DNA of 64,000 bases, from contig OZ037882.1 in the NCBI GenBank assembly GCA_964035575.1, positions 1,302,001 through 1,366,000 on the forward strand, in the 5' to 3' direction. Shown here piece by piece: positions 1 through 11,639 of the stretch. A program made the translations under genes and the position numbers. The first letter of the stretch is position 1; every line of letters begins with the position of its first letter. The notes beneath the pieces were generated by a model. It made no database searches and was not told the origin of the DNA. It saw only the letters and a program-made list of their open reading frames with translations. This DNA is from Rhynchopus sp. YZ270_cl-10. Taxonomy: Eukaryota; Euglenozoa; Diplonemea; Diplonemida; Diplonemidae.

Positions 1-2
1 CT

Positions 3-119
3 CCTGGGCGAAGTTTTGTGCCCGTTGCGCCGGAGGCAGGTAACTATCCACCACCCATGCCGCATTACCCACCACTCAGACCAGATATGGAGGAGGATAG
101 GGGAATGGGGTTGGGGTGA
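3..119 (+). CDS. Proline-rich C-terminal tail of a gene cut by the window edge
   Basis: Reading from base 3, one frame stays open to a TGA at 117-119 and gives a tail rich in proline and tyrosine (NYPPPMPHYPPLRPD, then the acidic stretch MEEDRGMGLG). The composition looks like a disordered C-terminus rather than chance translation, and the stop is followed at once by low-complexity, homopolymer-rich DNA typical of intergenic sequence here. No domain is visible, so no function can be given. It could be chance; the sequence left of the window would decide. Confidence 0.35.
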   Translation, partial: PGRSFVPVAPEAGNYPPPMPHYPPLRPDMEEDRGMGLG

Positions 120-511
120 AAGGGGGGGAGGAGAAAATTTTGCTAAGAATAAAAATAGAAATTCTGTTAGATAATTTTTTTTGTTGTTTGAATAATAACC
201 TAGAGCGCGATCTTTCTTTGCGAGGATGAAGAGGGAAAAAAAAAGTAGAAAAAAGGAACAAATTTACAGTTACAATAATGTCAATTCCTTGAAACCCACA
301 GCATTTTTTTGAATAGAAAACCTGATTTTTTTTTGTCGGCGTGTGGTGTTCCTGAAACCAGCTGTCAATATTCGGCCCCCCCCCGGAACACCAGCGTGGC
401 TAACAAATCACGGTTTACCAAAATCCGTTGACGAAGTGGGATTTTGAACGTTTTTTTTTACCTCAGGAAACGTCGTGAAAAGAACGTGAAAAAAAGTGAA
501 GAGAAAAAAAT
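120..511. other. Intergenic, AT-rich and homopolymer-rich; nothing recognised
   Basis: Runs of A, T, G and C interrupt every frame. No RNA gene, repeat end or conserved motif seen. Confidence 0.6.
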
Positions 512-2345
512 ATGGGTAGTCCACGCGAGAAACCAAACACATTGTCCCCACTGCTCCCCTACTCTTTTTTGTTTTCTGGTGTATCCTCTGCGGGAGGTGG
601 GAGTTCACAACCCCGCTTCAAGCAGAAGGTGCTACACTTCAGTGCCTCCGGTCCGGATGACTGCAGCAACTTGCCAGACGATGATGCTCCGTCAGGGTCA
701 AGGTACTTCACAAGAGGTGAGGTAAAAAGTATCAACACGTGAACACCTGCTCGAAGAACACCATCTCCATGCCTATATCACCTTCCCCCCCACCCCACCT
801 TCTTACCCCTTCTTCTCTAGGCACAAACACATTCCCCCTTTCCCCCATACTCCCCCCCTATTCAACTCCCCTTAAAAGGAGACAAATCTTCGGTCACTTT
901 CCGCCGCTTGCGTACGTAGAAGCGCTCATCCACCCTATCTCCAGGCCCCTAGGTTTCCGCTCCCAGCGTGGGGTGGTGTCGGTTATCTGTATGCGGCAGG
1001 AGGTGGGGACCGAGGCTGAGCCCGTAGGTACCACAGTGACGACGACGGTGTCGACGGAGGGAAGCGCATCTCTCCCCGCTGCGAACGGTGCGGGGAAGAG
1101 CACCGCGCCCATCTGCCCTCTCACCAAGCCCACACCTGAGGTGTGTTGCACTGCAACGAAGTTTGACAGTGCGTCCAACGGAGCCACTGAGTCGCCTTTG
1201 TCCGAGCCTGCGACAGCGCCTACGGTAGCGCCGGAGTTGGACGGATTTTTATCCCCTATAGTAACGTTGGCGGCGGAAGGGTCGTTTACGACTTTGATGA
1301 CGTTGGATCCAACGGATGTAGGGGAAACCGATAAGGGTGCGTTTCCGTGTATTCTTTCAGAAGAAAGTACCTTTGAAATGCCTAGTGCACAGAGTTGCTC
1401 TGCGTTGAGCCATCCGTCGAATGCAAGCGAAGGAAACAAATTCGTATCAACCCGGCACGGAGCGCTAAGCCAGCGAGTCTTCCCAGAGTCGCAGGAGAAC
1501 AAAGACAAGAAATACACTGCGATTGCCCCAGACGTTACCCAGCATGCGCCGATGTCTTCTGCTATTGCTTGCCCCATATCCGAGGCAGATGTGACACAGC
1601 CTAACGTCAAAGTACTGCACTTTGTACGCCATGGTGAGGGTACCTCAAATTCCGCCGCACGGCTGCACGGCAAACAGCAATACAAAAGCGCAGAGTGGAC
1701 AGACGCAAGGCTGACGCGGCTAGGCAAGGAGCAGGCGAAGGACATCAACGCCTTCGTCACGATGCAGGGGATTGAGGTGGATCTGGTGATGGTGTCGCCT
1801 TTGCGGCGGGCGACGGAGACGGGGTGCATAGTGTGGGCTGGGCAGAAGGCGCCGTTTGTAGCGTGCGAGCTGCTGCGGGAAAGGGCGCATGGGAACCCAT
1901 GCGACTTCAGGTCGACAAAGGCGGAGTTGGCGCAGGACTTTGATGTCGTGGACTTCTCTGGTATTGCGGAGGCAGACCCGCTGCAGGAGGCGCATGCACG
2001 TCTCGGGGGCGAGTCCTGGCACGACACGGCACGGCGGGCAGCAGAGTTCCTCGAGTACGTGAAGGGGCTGGAGGCACGTAGTATCGCAGTGGTGACACAC
2101 TCTGCGTTTCTGCTGACGATGTTCTCGATGGTATTCGCAGCGCAGGAGGGGGCGACCGCGGGCAGCAAAGGTATGTTTTTTGTTTATCATGGATCGCCCA
2201 TGGGGCACAATGTAAATATGGGCAATTTTTAAAGTACAATCCGCCTTGGGGCAACATTGAGTACAGATCCTGCAGCAGGTGATTGTCGACACAACAAAAC
2301 AAACACATTGCTCTGTTTCACCGTCTTCCAGGTCTCGGGTCTTAA
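512..2345 (+). CDS. Histidine phosphatase superfamily protein (phosphoglycerate-mutase-like)
   Basis: The C-terminal part is a histidine phosphatase. The phosphohistidine motif FVRHGEG has its His codon at 1630-1632, TRLGKEQAKD follows, then SPLRRATET, and the second catalytic His lies in VVTHSAF (codon 2098-2100). Such enzymes transfer or remove phosphate through a phosphohistidine; the substrate cannot be told. The N-terminal ~290 residues are low-complexity (Ser/Thr/Pro/Ala). Model: a start at 512, an intron at 717-820 (AG/GTGAGG donor, pyrimidine-rich TCTCTAG acceptor) that keeps frame, and a last intron at 2171-2331 (GTATGT...TTCCAG) leaving a short tail with stop TAA at 2343-2345. Without the first intron, an ATG at 769 or 991 would serve; without the last, the frame runs to 2232. 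The domain call is firm, the gene ends are not. Confidence 0.75.
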
Positions 2346-3867
2346 CAATCAAACTCGTCCTGTGTCTCCTCGTCTGTGTTGTATCCAATCACCTCATCGT
2401 CTTCTACTAGCCGAGGCAGACCAGCTGGACGGGTGCAGGTTCAGCTGTGCTCATTCACTAACCGTGTTAGTTATCAAACCACAGCTCTCAGAGGGCAGTG
2501 CCTTCACACCTATGACGTGGTGTTTGGACAGGAGTCCGCCGTCCAATCCGAATCCTGTGATGTGGGACAATAAATTTGAGGTCGTCCTGAAAAATTTGCG
2601 GAAAGCTTTTGTGCTCACTCTTTCGAATGCTGGAAGTCTGCGTCAGATGCCACCCTGACGAAGCTGGCCATCGTTGCTGCTTCACCGTCTGTAATATGCC
2701 AACAGCCCCCTGCACCTTGCCACCCGACCAGGTCGTGGTGCGCGAATCGGACTGATATTAAATTTCTGGACACATCTGTTCGCTGGGTGTTGGTGTTTGC
2801 TCTCCTGCTGTAGTAGGTAGCCACTCTTAATCTAATATTACCAATTTGTTTCAGCAGGCGTGAATCCGCTGAAATGCGAATGCCGGATCAGTCTCGTCGC
2901 GATTGTGTCTCTTTCTGCCACCCGTTTGCACTCACACCCAGAGAGCGTGTATGCCGTCTTCCTTGATTCCCACGTATTCAAGCTGATCGCGCAGGTGTGG
3001 CTTGATCTCGGTCGCGGTCCGTTTCAACCATTTGCCACTTTAGGGCATCCTCATTCGACTTCGTTGTCGTAATATATGTGAACGATTCGAGCTCCGAATT
3101 TCCTTTTTTTTGGGGGCGTATGTGACCGTCCACCCATCGCCTTGGCTTTGCAGATTGTATTTTGTAATGTATTTGTATTTCATCAAAAAAATATTCATCA
3201 CAGAATTGCTTGAGTGGTTTGAGACTGGTGAGCTGCGTTCGCTTGCCGTTGTCTTTCCGTAATGGTGCGTGATGGGTTTTGTGTGGGGGGAGGGTAAAAA
3301 AAGAGTTTCACAAAATAGATACAAAAAGCCAAACAAATTAATTCTTGTAGAGAAATTGGGGGCTTTTTCGGGTATTTGGGGTACAGATGTAACGAAGCAT
3401 GTGAGGCTTAGAGTCCTCGCGACAAAAAAAAAATATTTTTCTTCTTGCTTTTTTTCTTCTTCTTTTTCTTCCAAGGTGTGATGGGCACGATGTTCTCTTG
3501 TGGGGGGCCCGACTCGCTAAGCGAACGGATGCCCCAAGGGATCAACTTACAGACCCCTCTCTTTAAATCTCTCTTTTCTTTTTTGTGCGAATTTTTTTTT
3601 TTTGAAATTTTTGTGAAGATGTGTATGCTCGCATATTTCATCTTTTCAACCTTTCTGTCTTTTTCTTTATTTTTTTTTTTAAATGCCTGCCTTACGGGTT
3701 TCCTTTGTCAGCAACTCCCAAAGTGCAACACTCCGAGGGGGGTTTCGATAGCCCTCTTTGGATCGCGGAGTGTCAGCGTGCCTGCGTTCCAGAGGTCGTT
3801 TTGCACATATCAACTTCAGTTTTATCCAGGTTGTGAAGGGTTCATGCTGTCAGGTGTTGCTATAACA
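2346..3867. other. Intergenic; nothing recognised
   Basis: Mixed then AT-rich sequence with poly-T and poly-A runs after 3.1 kb. Open frames are short and unlike known proteins. Around 3386-3420 is a weak copy of the GGTGAC/GGCTTAG motif described at 4131. Confidence 0.5.
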
Positions 3868-3985
3868 ACACGGTGGCCAGTTTGAGCGGGATAGCGTAAA
3901 AAAATTGACGTTTTGGAGAGCATATGCTCTACTAGTATTTTCGTCCACTTTTTGACGCTCTCCCACATCAAACTGGCCACCGTGT
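3868..3985. repeat. Short foldback (MITE-like) element
   Basis: The ends are an 18-bp perfect inverted repeat (ACACGGTGGCCAGTTTGA and its complement). The middle holds a 14-bp palindrome, AGAGCATATGCTCT. No clear target-site duplication. Too short to code; best read as a miniature inverted-repeat element. Confidence 0.65.
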
Positions 3986-4130
3986 ACCCTTGGACCCTTC
4001 TCACACCTTTTCTTTCTTCTATTTAAATTTTTTGGATTTCCCCCCAAGGTGTGTTTTTTAAACAGTCTGGAGGGAAATCCATCATTTTTGTTCAATACAA
4101 AAGCCACACACAACACATTTTTTTTTGGTA

Positions 4131-4176
4131 GGTGACTGAGCACGGCTTAGGTTCATCTTATAAACTTTTTTTTTTG
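4131..4176 (+). repeat. Dispersed GGTGAC...GGCTTAGGTTCATCTT motif ending in a T run
   Basis: A motif of about 40 bp followed by a run of T. Related copies lie at 7842-7880, 8203-8238 and 9399-9447, with weaker ones near 3386 and 8646. GGTTCATCTT vaguely resembles a Pol III B box and the T run a Pol III terminator, so a SINE or small-RNA relic is possible. The function is inference only. Confidence 0.35.
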
Positions 4177-4301
4177 TCGTCTTCTTCTTCTTCGTTTTTT
4201 ATTATTACAGTATTTTTCATCCAAAATGTTATAATAAGAATTCATAATTCAATTTTGGATTTCAAATTTGGCCTTTATAACATTTTCAAAATAACATTTA
4301 A

Positions 4302-4559
4302 TTAAAATGTTATAAATAATTGTTTTGGGGGCGAGGAAAGTCCTGGGAGGAGACAGGGTGGGGCTGGGGGAAACCCTGCCATGAACCACACCACCACGCA
4401 GGCTGTGGCACACACGATGGTGGTTAACTCCAACTTTCTTTCCCTCCTGCGCTCTGACTCTGCGTTCTTTGCGAGCAGCTGTTGCTCCCTCTCAGCCTTA
4501 GTTGTCACCTGAAAATAGGAAGACAACTTTGGCTGCCCACTTGACTTCTTGGGCGGCAT
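4302..4559 (-). CDS. Small basic protein with a PCNA-binding (PIP-box-like) motif
   Basis: An 85-codon ORF with an ATG at 4559 (minus strand). The start reads MPPKKSSGQPKLSSYFQ; QPKLSSYF fits the PIP-box consensus Q-x-x-L/I/M-x-x-F/Y-F/Y used to dock on PCNA. A charged helical stretch follows (KAEREQQLLAKNAESERRRE), then a hydrophobic segment (VCATACVVVWFMAGF). It lies wholly inside the TA-flanked transposon at 4208-5712. Pogo-type transposases are known to bind PCNA, which makes the context suggestive, but the ORF has no DDE domain. It may be a remnant of a transposase gene or a chance match. Confidence 0.35.
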   Translation of the reverse strand: MPPKKSSGQPKLSSYFQVTTKAEREQQLLAKNAESERRRERKLELTTIVCATACVVVWFMAGFPPAPPCLLPGLSSPPKQLFITF

Positions 4560-4688
4560 TTTTTTTTTTTTAGTGTGTTTTCTCTGTAATCTCTTGGGAA
4601 GTGACGTGTGATAACTATTGTACCCGGGAAAAAACCCCCACCCAATAACATTTGCAAAAAATGTTATAAATAAAAATGTTATATTAAA

Positions 4689-5646
4689 GGGGTGGCATCA
4701 AAACAAAAAACGCGGACAATGTCCGCGTTTTTGGGGGGGGAGGGGGGGGGTCTGAAATTCCAGAAAACGCGGACATTTTGGGGGTTTTTTTTCCTCGAAA
4801 ATTTTTTTCTTCACCGGGGTTGTACACGATTTTGACCAAAATTTATAAAAACTCGTCCATTTCGGCAAATTGACCCCACCACAGAACCGGCGGATTCAGG
4901 AAATGCAAATGTCGGTGTTTTCGGGCAAAATAAAAAATACAAGATGCCCGCGTTTTTTTGCAAAATATACACGCATGGGGGCCCTAAAACCCCTGCTACC
5001 ATGTGCTTCTACAGGCAAACACTTGGACCCCTTTACCTTACACTGACGGGTTTTGACCAAAATCAAGAACTTGTCCATTTTGGCAAATTGACCCCACCAC
5101 AGAACGGACGGATTCCGGAAATGCAAATGCCGGTGTTTTTGCGCATTTTCATGGTTTCAGCATCAGAGAGAGAAAATCTGGGTTGTGGGATTTGCCTTGT
5201 CCCCTTTACCTTACACTCATTTTGACCAAAACCAAGAACTTGTCCATTTCGGCAAATTGACCCCACCACAGCGCGGACGGATTCCGGAAATGCCAATCGC
5301 GGCATGTTTTGGGGCTGAAAAATTTTCACCAGAAAATTTTTTTGAGCAGCATTTTTTGGCCGAAAATGGGCCCCACGTATTAGTGACCGGGCTCATATTT
5401 TCAAAAATTTAAGTGGTCAAAAAATTGTCCAATTTTCGAAATTGACCCCACCACTTTCTGGACGGATTCCGGAAATGCCAAAAAACTGTGTTTTGGGTCA
5501 CGAATTTGCACCCCGTCACCCAAAAACCAGCAAAAAATAGGGGGAAAAAAAACAAAAAATGTCCGCGTTTTGGGGGGGGGAGGGGGGGGTCTGAAATTCC
5601 CCAAAAACGCGGACATTGTCCGCGTTTTTTGTTTTGATGCCACCCC
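4689..5646. mobile_element. Nested TIR element with a hairpin inside each end
   Basis: The ends are near-identical inverted repeats of about 48 bp beginning GGGGTGGCATCAAAACAAAA. Each contains its own hairpin, CGCGGACAATGTCCGCG. It sits inside the element at 4208-5712. Flanking bases are AAA on both sides; no longer target duplication is certain. No transposase is visible and the superfamily is unclear. The interior carries four copies of a ~65-bp motif. Confidence 0.7.
4853..5480 (+). repeat. Four spaced copies of a ~65-bp motif
   Basis: Copies start near 4853, 5068, 5236 and 5418. The core is a CTTGTCCATTTCGG stretch, CAAATTGACCCCACCAC, a short variable gap, then GGACGGATTCCGGAAATGC. A fifth copy lies at 14102-14170 in a different small element, and a degraded one near 55690. 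Confidence 0.75.
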
Positions 5647-5712
5647 AAATTAAATCGACATTTTTTGAAAATCCCCGAATATAACATATAACATTTTGGA
5701 TGAAAGATACTG

Positions 5713-7106
5713 TACCTTTATTTTGTTGGTCTCGAAGCACGAGGTTTTATGCTGGGACCAAACAAAACTCTTTTTATATTTTTTTGTAGTTGTCAAAAAA
5801 TAACAAATAGTGGAGGTCATCCTCGGGTGTCTACACTTCTAATACAACCAAGGTTTCAAACAAAACAAAACAAAAATTCTTGTTAGAAAAGGATGTTTTT
5901 TTTTTTGAACAATAGATCACTTCCCAGCAGCATCCCTGTTGGGTGCTATTCATTGTTTTGCTCTATTTGTCTTTATGTTTCCCGAAAACAATAAATAATG
6001 TAGGCCGGCACAACTAAAAAAGGCCTTTTATTTACTAGTAAGCTGAGGGTGAGTCACAATTTTTTTGCCGTCTTCGAACCACCAGTCTGAGTCAATACAT
6101 CATCCTAAAGGCGTGAGAAATAGACAGGTGGACTGGTGTGATTCAGGGGGTACGGACAACTCGCGGGAGAACCACGGAGAACTGCTAGGGCCCTCACCGG
6201 AGCACCTCAGGGAGACGAACCCTCTTCGGGGTATACCCCCAAATAGGGTTCGTCTCCCGAAGGTGCTCCGCGCAGGGCAAATTTTTCTTACCACTCATAC
6301 AAACTCATGCGAAAAGGAGAAGAAGAAAAAATATAGACAGCATATGCTTTCCATCCGGATGGCTGGCATTGTACGGGGTCATGCACAGAGGCGTGCATCA
6401 ACAACTACCATTTCTTTCTTTCTTTATTGACCACCCTGTCAGACTCAATTTTTTTTGCACTACCAACTTCACTTTTTTTTCTGTGCCTGTGTCCGCCGAT
6501 GACGGTGAGGACGCTTTCAACTTTTTTTTCTCTCCTTCTTCTTCCTGATTTGCCTTCCTTCTCCCTTGAGGAGGGTAAAGTGCCTTGTCCCAGCTGACCT
6601 TTTTTTTTCCTACTGTTTTTTACACACACTCTTTAGCAGAAAGTGTAATGTCGTTCACTCACCCAACCGTGCTCCACAACACTCCACTACCAAGAGATAG
6701 TGTGTGTGGTGTGGAAGCGACAACGCCAGCAAACGGGAACGACACGGGACACTTTTGTTCTTGGATACTTCCTTATATATCAGATACAATTCCATTGTAC
6801 TCTTTTTATGGAGTGCAATTTTTTGTATGTATTTCACGGAAATGTGAGTGAAAAATGGAAAAAACTTTTTCAAAAAAAAAAAAAATCATTTACCCTCTTT
6901 CTCTTATAGATGGTTAACAAGTAGTATGCAGAATCTAAAAAAAAAATCAAACAATTTTATGTTACAAACCATTCTTCAGGCCTTTGAAGGGTTTTGGGTG
7001 GTGCTTGTCTATACAAAGCACAACCCGTTAACCCCCGAATGACGAAAAACCATTCTGAAAAATCCTTCTGATGTTTTTGTGCAGTTGACACGTAGAAAAT
7101 CTAGTA
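5713..7106. other. Intergenic, AT-rich; only repeat fragments
   Basis: No gene recognised. Near 5822 is one copy of a dispersed repeat (GGGTGTCTACAC then AATACAACCAAG) that recurs near 8021 and 9951, with weaker forms near 7966 and 8551. Confidence 0.5.
6198..6270. repeat. Foldback element with 26-bp arms
   Basis: The arms start CGGAGCACCT and run into GGGAGACGAACCCT. They match at 24 of 26 positions around a ~21-nt loop. A very short foldback/MITE; no duplication seen at the edges. Confidence 0.6.
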
Positions 7107-7377
7107 CCGACCCTCCCCCGTGAAATTGTCCCCCCCTCTGACCCCCTTGAAATTGTCCCCCCTGGGGGAAAAAGTGAGGGGGGGACAATATCACGTACGG
7201 CAAAAAGGGGGGACAATTTCTCGTACTGTAGGGGGGTGGCCGTTTTGGTGTGAAGAAGGGAGAGCAAAGGTTGTCCCCGCGACTCCCGTGAAATTGTCCC
7301 CCCCTGCCTTGAAATTGTCCGTCGGGGCAAAATACCGGTTTTTTTGGGGGGGGGACAATTTCACGGGGGAGGGTCGG
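7107..7377. mobile_element. 271-bp MITE with TA target duplication
   Basis: The ends are ~30-bp inverted repeats starting CCGACCCTCCCCCGTGAAAT, flanked by TA at 7105-7106 and 7378-7379. Inside are further direct and inverted copies of GTGAAATTGTCCCCCC. Non-coding; a Tc1/mariner-type nonautonomous element is the simplest reading. Confidence 0.75.
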
Positions 7378-10300
7378 TAAAAAAGTAACAGCCTTGCCGT
7401 TACAAGAGATGTTGTGTTTGGTGGTCAGCAGGGCTTGCTTCATATCCCCCCCAAAACAAAAGGAACGAACTATTTTTGATGACAACATACCTAGAGCTAT
7501 TCTTTATGCTTTCTTTTTTTTTTTTGAAAGAGGGGAGTACGTGTTATACCCTTGAATGCTTGCTGTCCTTTTGCTCGAATAGCACGTCCAGGTATAATGA
7601 ATTTGCGTCCCTTTTTTGTATGAGCTCGACTGAGCTGCGTTTTTTTAGTTTCAACTGACTCTTTTTATGATGCCAACCACAAAATGGATGTAGGACTGCA
7701 TGGTTGGGGTCCACCCCCGGTACAACGCGGTCGTTGTACTAAAGGTACACTAATGAGAGGGCGTTTTTTTTTTGCATTTTCAAAGCAAATTATTTAGCGA
7801 TCAATTTTTTCTCTTTTCCCCGAACTCCCTTTATTTAACAAGGTGACTTTGCACAGTGCTGCTTAGGTTCATCTTGGAATCTCTGTTCTTTGATTTGCGC
7901 GCGAGGGAGACTTTGGAAAAAAAATACAACACCAAAAAAAAGTGGCAAATTGTGGCAACACAACCGAGGCAACTACACTAATCCAACAATTTATCAAAAC
8001 AATATAGTAGGAGCACGCTCTAGGGTGTCTACACTAATACAACCAAGTTTTCAAAAAACAAAACAAAACTGACTGAGTCTGTCCCCAGTCGTCCACCGAT
8101 ATTCGATGAGACAATTGCGCGCTTTCAACCCCTTCTCTTTTGCCCTATGAGATGACTACGCCTCTCTGTGCTTCTTCACCTTGATAACGATGTGTGTTCA
8201 AAGGTGACCAAGCGAGGCTTTTAGGTTTATCTGAAATTTTTCTTCTTTTTCTTTCTTTTTTTTTATATGTGCGAATCTGTCTCAGGTCTCACTTAGCTAC
8301 ATTTCGAAGCTTTGTTCCAGGATTGTCGAGACTCTTCTCCGTTTCTATCTTTTCCCTTTTCCCCCAAAGAAATAATAATAAAACAAACAAAAACGCGTAA
8401 AAGTAATTTCATTGGGTTGAGGATGACCTGCATCTTTTCCTTTTGAAATTCATTTTAGCCTTTTCGTTTTCGGGCGACTTTGTTGTACAGAACCCCGTTC
8501 TCGGATAGGGATTTTAAAAAAAAATTGATAGTGGGGCTTGCACAGGTGGCAACTACACTATTACAAGAATTCTACAAAAAAAAATGTTTCTGACTTTTTC
8601 AAAGTGCTCCCGAAGAGCGCCCCTATTCCCTTCATTGAATCAAGGTAGGTCTCAGAATGTAGCTCAGGATTCATCTAACTCTTGTTCTCTAAACGCTGAG
8701 AAGATGTGTTGTTTTTGATGCACGAAACGGTGCACTCCGTCGTTCTTTCAAAGTTTTCTTTCCTTTTCTTCTATAAGAAGGGCTCGCTATTTTTTTTAAT
8801 AGAAAACCCGAACAGTAAGATGCACTGTCCCTATTCGTTGATACATTTGTGTGTGTATGTGTGTGTTTAAAAATTGGGGTTTCCTTTTAATTGTGCATTT
8901 TATCCGGGGTCTGGCATCGTTTTCGGATTTTTTGGTCGGAGGTGTGACCCCCTCGTAAACCCGTAAAGGTGTGAATTTGTGTGCCGTCAAAAAAAAAAGT
9001 TGTTTGTTACCGAAAGAACACCCCCAAGAAACCTGTTCTTCTGGGTGGTTGTGGAATCTGGGTCTGGTGGAACCACTTCACACTGTGTATCACAGGGCCT
9101 AACAGAACCGACGGGAGAGGGTCTCTGCAGTCTACCTAATATAGCCATTTTGGCCTCCGAGCAAAAATAAAATAAATAAACCGCCCCACGGCCCCCACCC
9201 CCTCCTATTTTTTTTTGTAACAAAAAAAAATGACCACGGTACCCTCTCTCTCTCTCTCCTCCCTCTCACCCTCTTCATACATCTGTTCCGTTTCGCCAGT
9301 TTCGTATTTTTTTCCCCCCGTTGTTTTGGTTTTCTGGACTCTTTTTTTTCTTAGGGTTTTTTTACGTAGGCACTTTTGGGCGTCTTTTCTCTCTCTATGG
9401 TGACTGAAGCACTGTGAGGCTCAGAGGCACCTTACAAACTGTTTTTTGTTTTGTTTTTAAATTTTTTGGTAGTCTAATGGTACAACTGAGGTACACTGTC
9501 ACGAGAGGGCTTTGTATTTCAAGTCAACTTTTTTTTTTTCTGCAGACAGAAAAATAGAGTCAAATGATTATTGCAGAACGCAGTGAAGCGAAGCTAGGAG
9601 CATTCCAATCTACGTGGTCAATTGTAACCATCAATAATATTATAGAGTTATATTGCACGAGAGAGAGAGGCACATTCATTTTCACATGTTTTCTTTAAAA
9701 TGAGCAAAACCCACACCACCAAAGCCACCCGTTTCGTAGTCTGTATTAGCCCACGGACACGTGTCACGCACATCAAAGGTTGATTTTTTTGTTTAGAGAT
9801 TTCTCCACAACGACACAACCTTGTTCAAATGCCTTATTCACAAAGGTCAAACGTTCTGAGGAAGAGTTTTTTTTTTTGGTGGGCAATGGCGAATGCCCTG
9901 CTTCCGTTCAAAAAAAAAATAGCAGCGTTTTTGTGTAGTGGAGTTCATCCTCGGGTGTCTACACTAATACAACCAAGTCTTCAAAAAAAAAAGAAACAAA
10001 AAAATATAGCGGAGCTCTGGGTATTCAACTAATCCAAGTTTTCACAAAAACACATAATCCAAACCATTCATTTTCTCGCGCCCTCTTTCGCTGGTGGGTG
10101 GAATCTATGTCCTCCAAAGATTTTTTTTTTAAAGTCGTCCTGTCCCCCCACTCTGGTGATTTTGATGAGAACCTCTGTTCCGTTGCTTCTGTACACACAA
10201 CACGGTCATCTGTTTTACCTTGGTAACAAGCTTTATTTCATATTCTTACTTTTGACTTGTTGCGTAACAAGCTCGGGTTTGTTACAGTTTTTGCTTGGTA

Positions 10301-10720
10301 CTATGGTCAAGACAATCGTTTGCGTTTGTCCTTTTTTATTTTTGTTGTTGTTGTTGTTGTAAAAGTGCTTCTTAGCATTTTTTTTAACTTCCGCAACACT
10401 GCCGAATCGTCACTTTAGAGAACGAAAAACAAACAAATAAAAACAAAAACAAAAAAATAACTACAAAATACCAAGACACCCAAAAAGTTCCTCTATTTTT
10501 TTTTAATAAAAAAAGCAACAAAACAAAAGTTGAAGGTATAAAATACCTACTGAGTTCCTTCCCTTCTGTACATTTCCAAAATATAAAATAAAAAAAAGGA
10601 TGCTTTTTTCCCCAACTATTTTCACCCCCGCCTCACACCGCTCCCTCCTCAGCACCCCTCAGTGTCCGGACATGTTTTCTTCCCAAGCTAGTGATGTCCA
10701 GATGAGAGCACGGGTGATGG
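7378..10720. other. AT-rich intergenic tract made of decayed dispersed repeats
   Basis: No credible gene. Contains three better copies of the GGTGAC/GGCTTAG motif (7842, 8203, 9399). GGTACACT followed by GAGAGGGC occurs twice (near 7745 and 9490). Copies of GGGTGTCTACACTAATACAA lie near 8021 and 9951. The 7.7-8.1 and 9.4-10.0 kb stretches look like diverged copies of one element. Confidence 0.45.
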
Positions 10721-10920
10721 GGCACGCGCAGTGTTCCTAATTTTGCAAATTATTTAAAACGCGTTTTAAACGTTTTAAACGTTTTAAACTCGAATAAAAA
10801 ACGGGTGACAGTTCTGCACAAAAAAACGTAAAAAATGTGGGGGGAATTTTTTGAATTTTTTTTTTCTGTATCAAAAATCATAGTTTTGGTGCATCTGGGG
10901 TCAATTTAGCCTGGTTTTTC

Positions 10921-11202
10921 TTGGTTTCTCCTGCTAACTTGTTTCCTGTACGGTACCCTAATGAGTGCGCCAAAACCTGGCTGATCAAGCGCTTGGTGCC
11001 AGCATTTGATGTGTCAAAAATTCCCAGCGGGTTCCAGATGGGTAACAGGGTACTTAAGGCTGAGTATGACAGGGTCATGGTTCCTGTGAGAGCAGCCCTA
11101 GCAAAGAGCCTGCACATCTCGGTATACGTTGATGGCTGGAAGGCGCACAACGACGAGAAGGTGTTCACCCTTGTCGCGAAGGTGCGGATGCCCGCCCTGT
11201 AA
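10921..11202 (+). pseudogene. hAT transposase fragment (DUF659-like)
   Basis: The frame contains LHISVYVDGWKAHNDEKVF, similar to the segment of hAT-associated DUF659 proteins in which an Asp-Gly-Trp follows a hydrophobic strand. After the stop at 11200-11202, a neighbouring frame continues with EEDLHNAEEICTHLHEKK and then CDGDTMGHH, also reminiscent of that family. So the transposase appears broken by at least one frame change and lacks its C-terminal dimerisation region. It has no ATG near its start. The hAT ends on both sides support the assignment more than the sequence itself. Confidence 0.5.
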
Positions 11203-11639
11203 GCACAAAAGTTTTGGAGGAGGACTTGCACAATGCGGAGGAGATCTGCACGCACCTGCATGAGAAAAAGATAAGTTGAGTGGGCTAGTGTGTGATGGGG
11301 ACACCATGGGACACCACTGTGTCTTCTCTGTTCACAACAGCAGCGGCGGACGACCTGGAGAAGTTCATGCGGGTGGAGGACTCCCCTGGTAGAGCTGCTG
11401 CGACATCGACCAAGCTACCTGCAGGCGACAGCTGGCTTGCCGGAGCGATAGAGACTGTGGAGGAGACGGGAGCCTATCGCCACAGCATACGCGCACCCTT
11501 ACTGGACCACGACCCCGTGTCACCGTGGGAGTGGGATCGTACGCTGAATGACGTGCTGATCACACCAGAAATACCGGGTGTCAGCAAGAGTGACTCTGCA
11601 AGCAGCAAAGAGAACCGGCAAAGGACGGAACTGGCTCTT

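Larger units (their letters stand above)
4208..5712. mobile_element. TA-flanked TIR DNA transposon (Tc1/mariner/pogo-like by its ends)
   Basis: The ends are inverted repeats starting CAGTATYTTTCATCC and continuing into AAAATGTTAT, one mismatch over about 25 bp. Each end is flanked by TA (4206-4207 and 5713-5714), the target duplication expected of the Tc1/mariner group. Subterminal ATAACATTTT repeats occur in both orientations on both sides. No transposase is visible. It encloses a small minus-strand ORF with a PIP-box-like motif and is interrupted by a second TIR element at 4689-5646. Family placement rests on the ends alone. Confidence 0.7.

Noticed and set aside
894-2168. 424-codon minus-strand frame opposite the histidine phosphatase
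   Set aside because: Antisense shadow of a GC-rich coding region; Ser/Ala-rich without domains.
9470-9526. A tRNA gene (A-box-like TAGTCTAATGG, B-box-like ATTTCAAGTCA, then a T run)
   Set aside because: Acceptor and T stems do not pair; at most a decayed tRNA-derived SINE.
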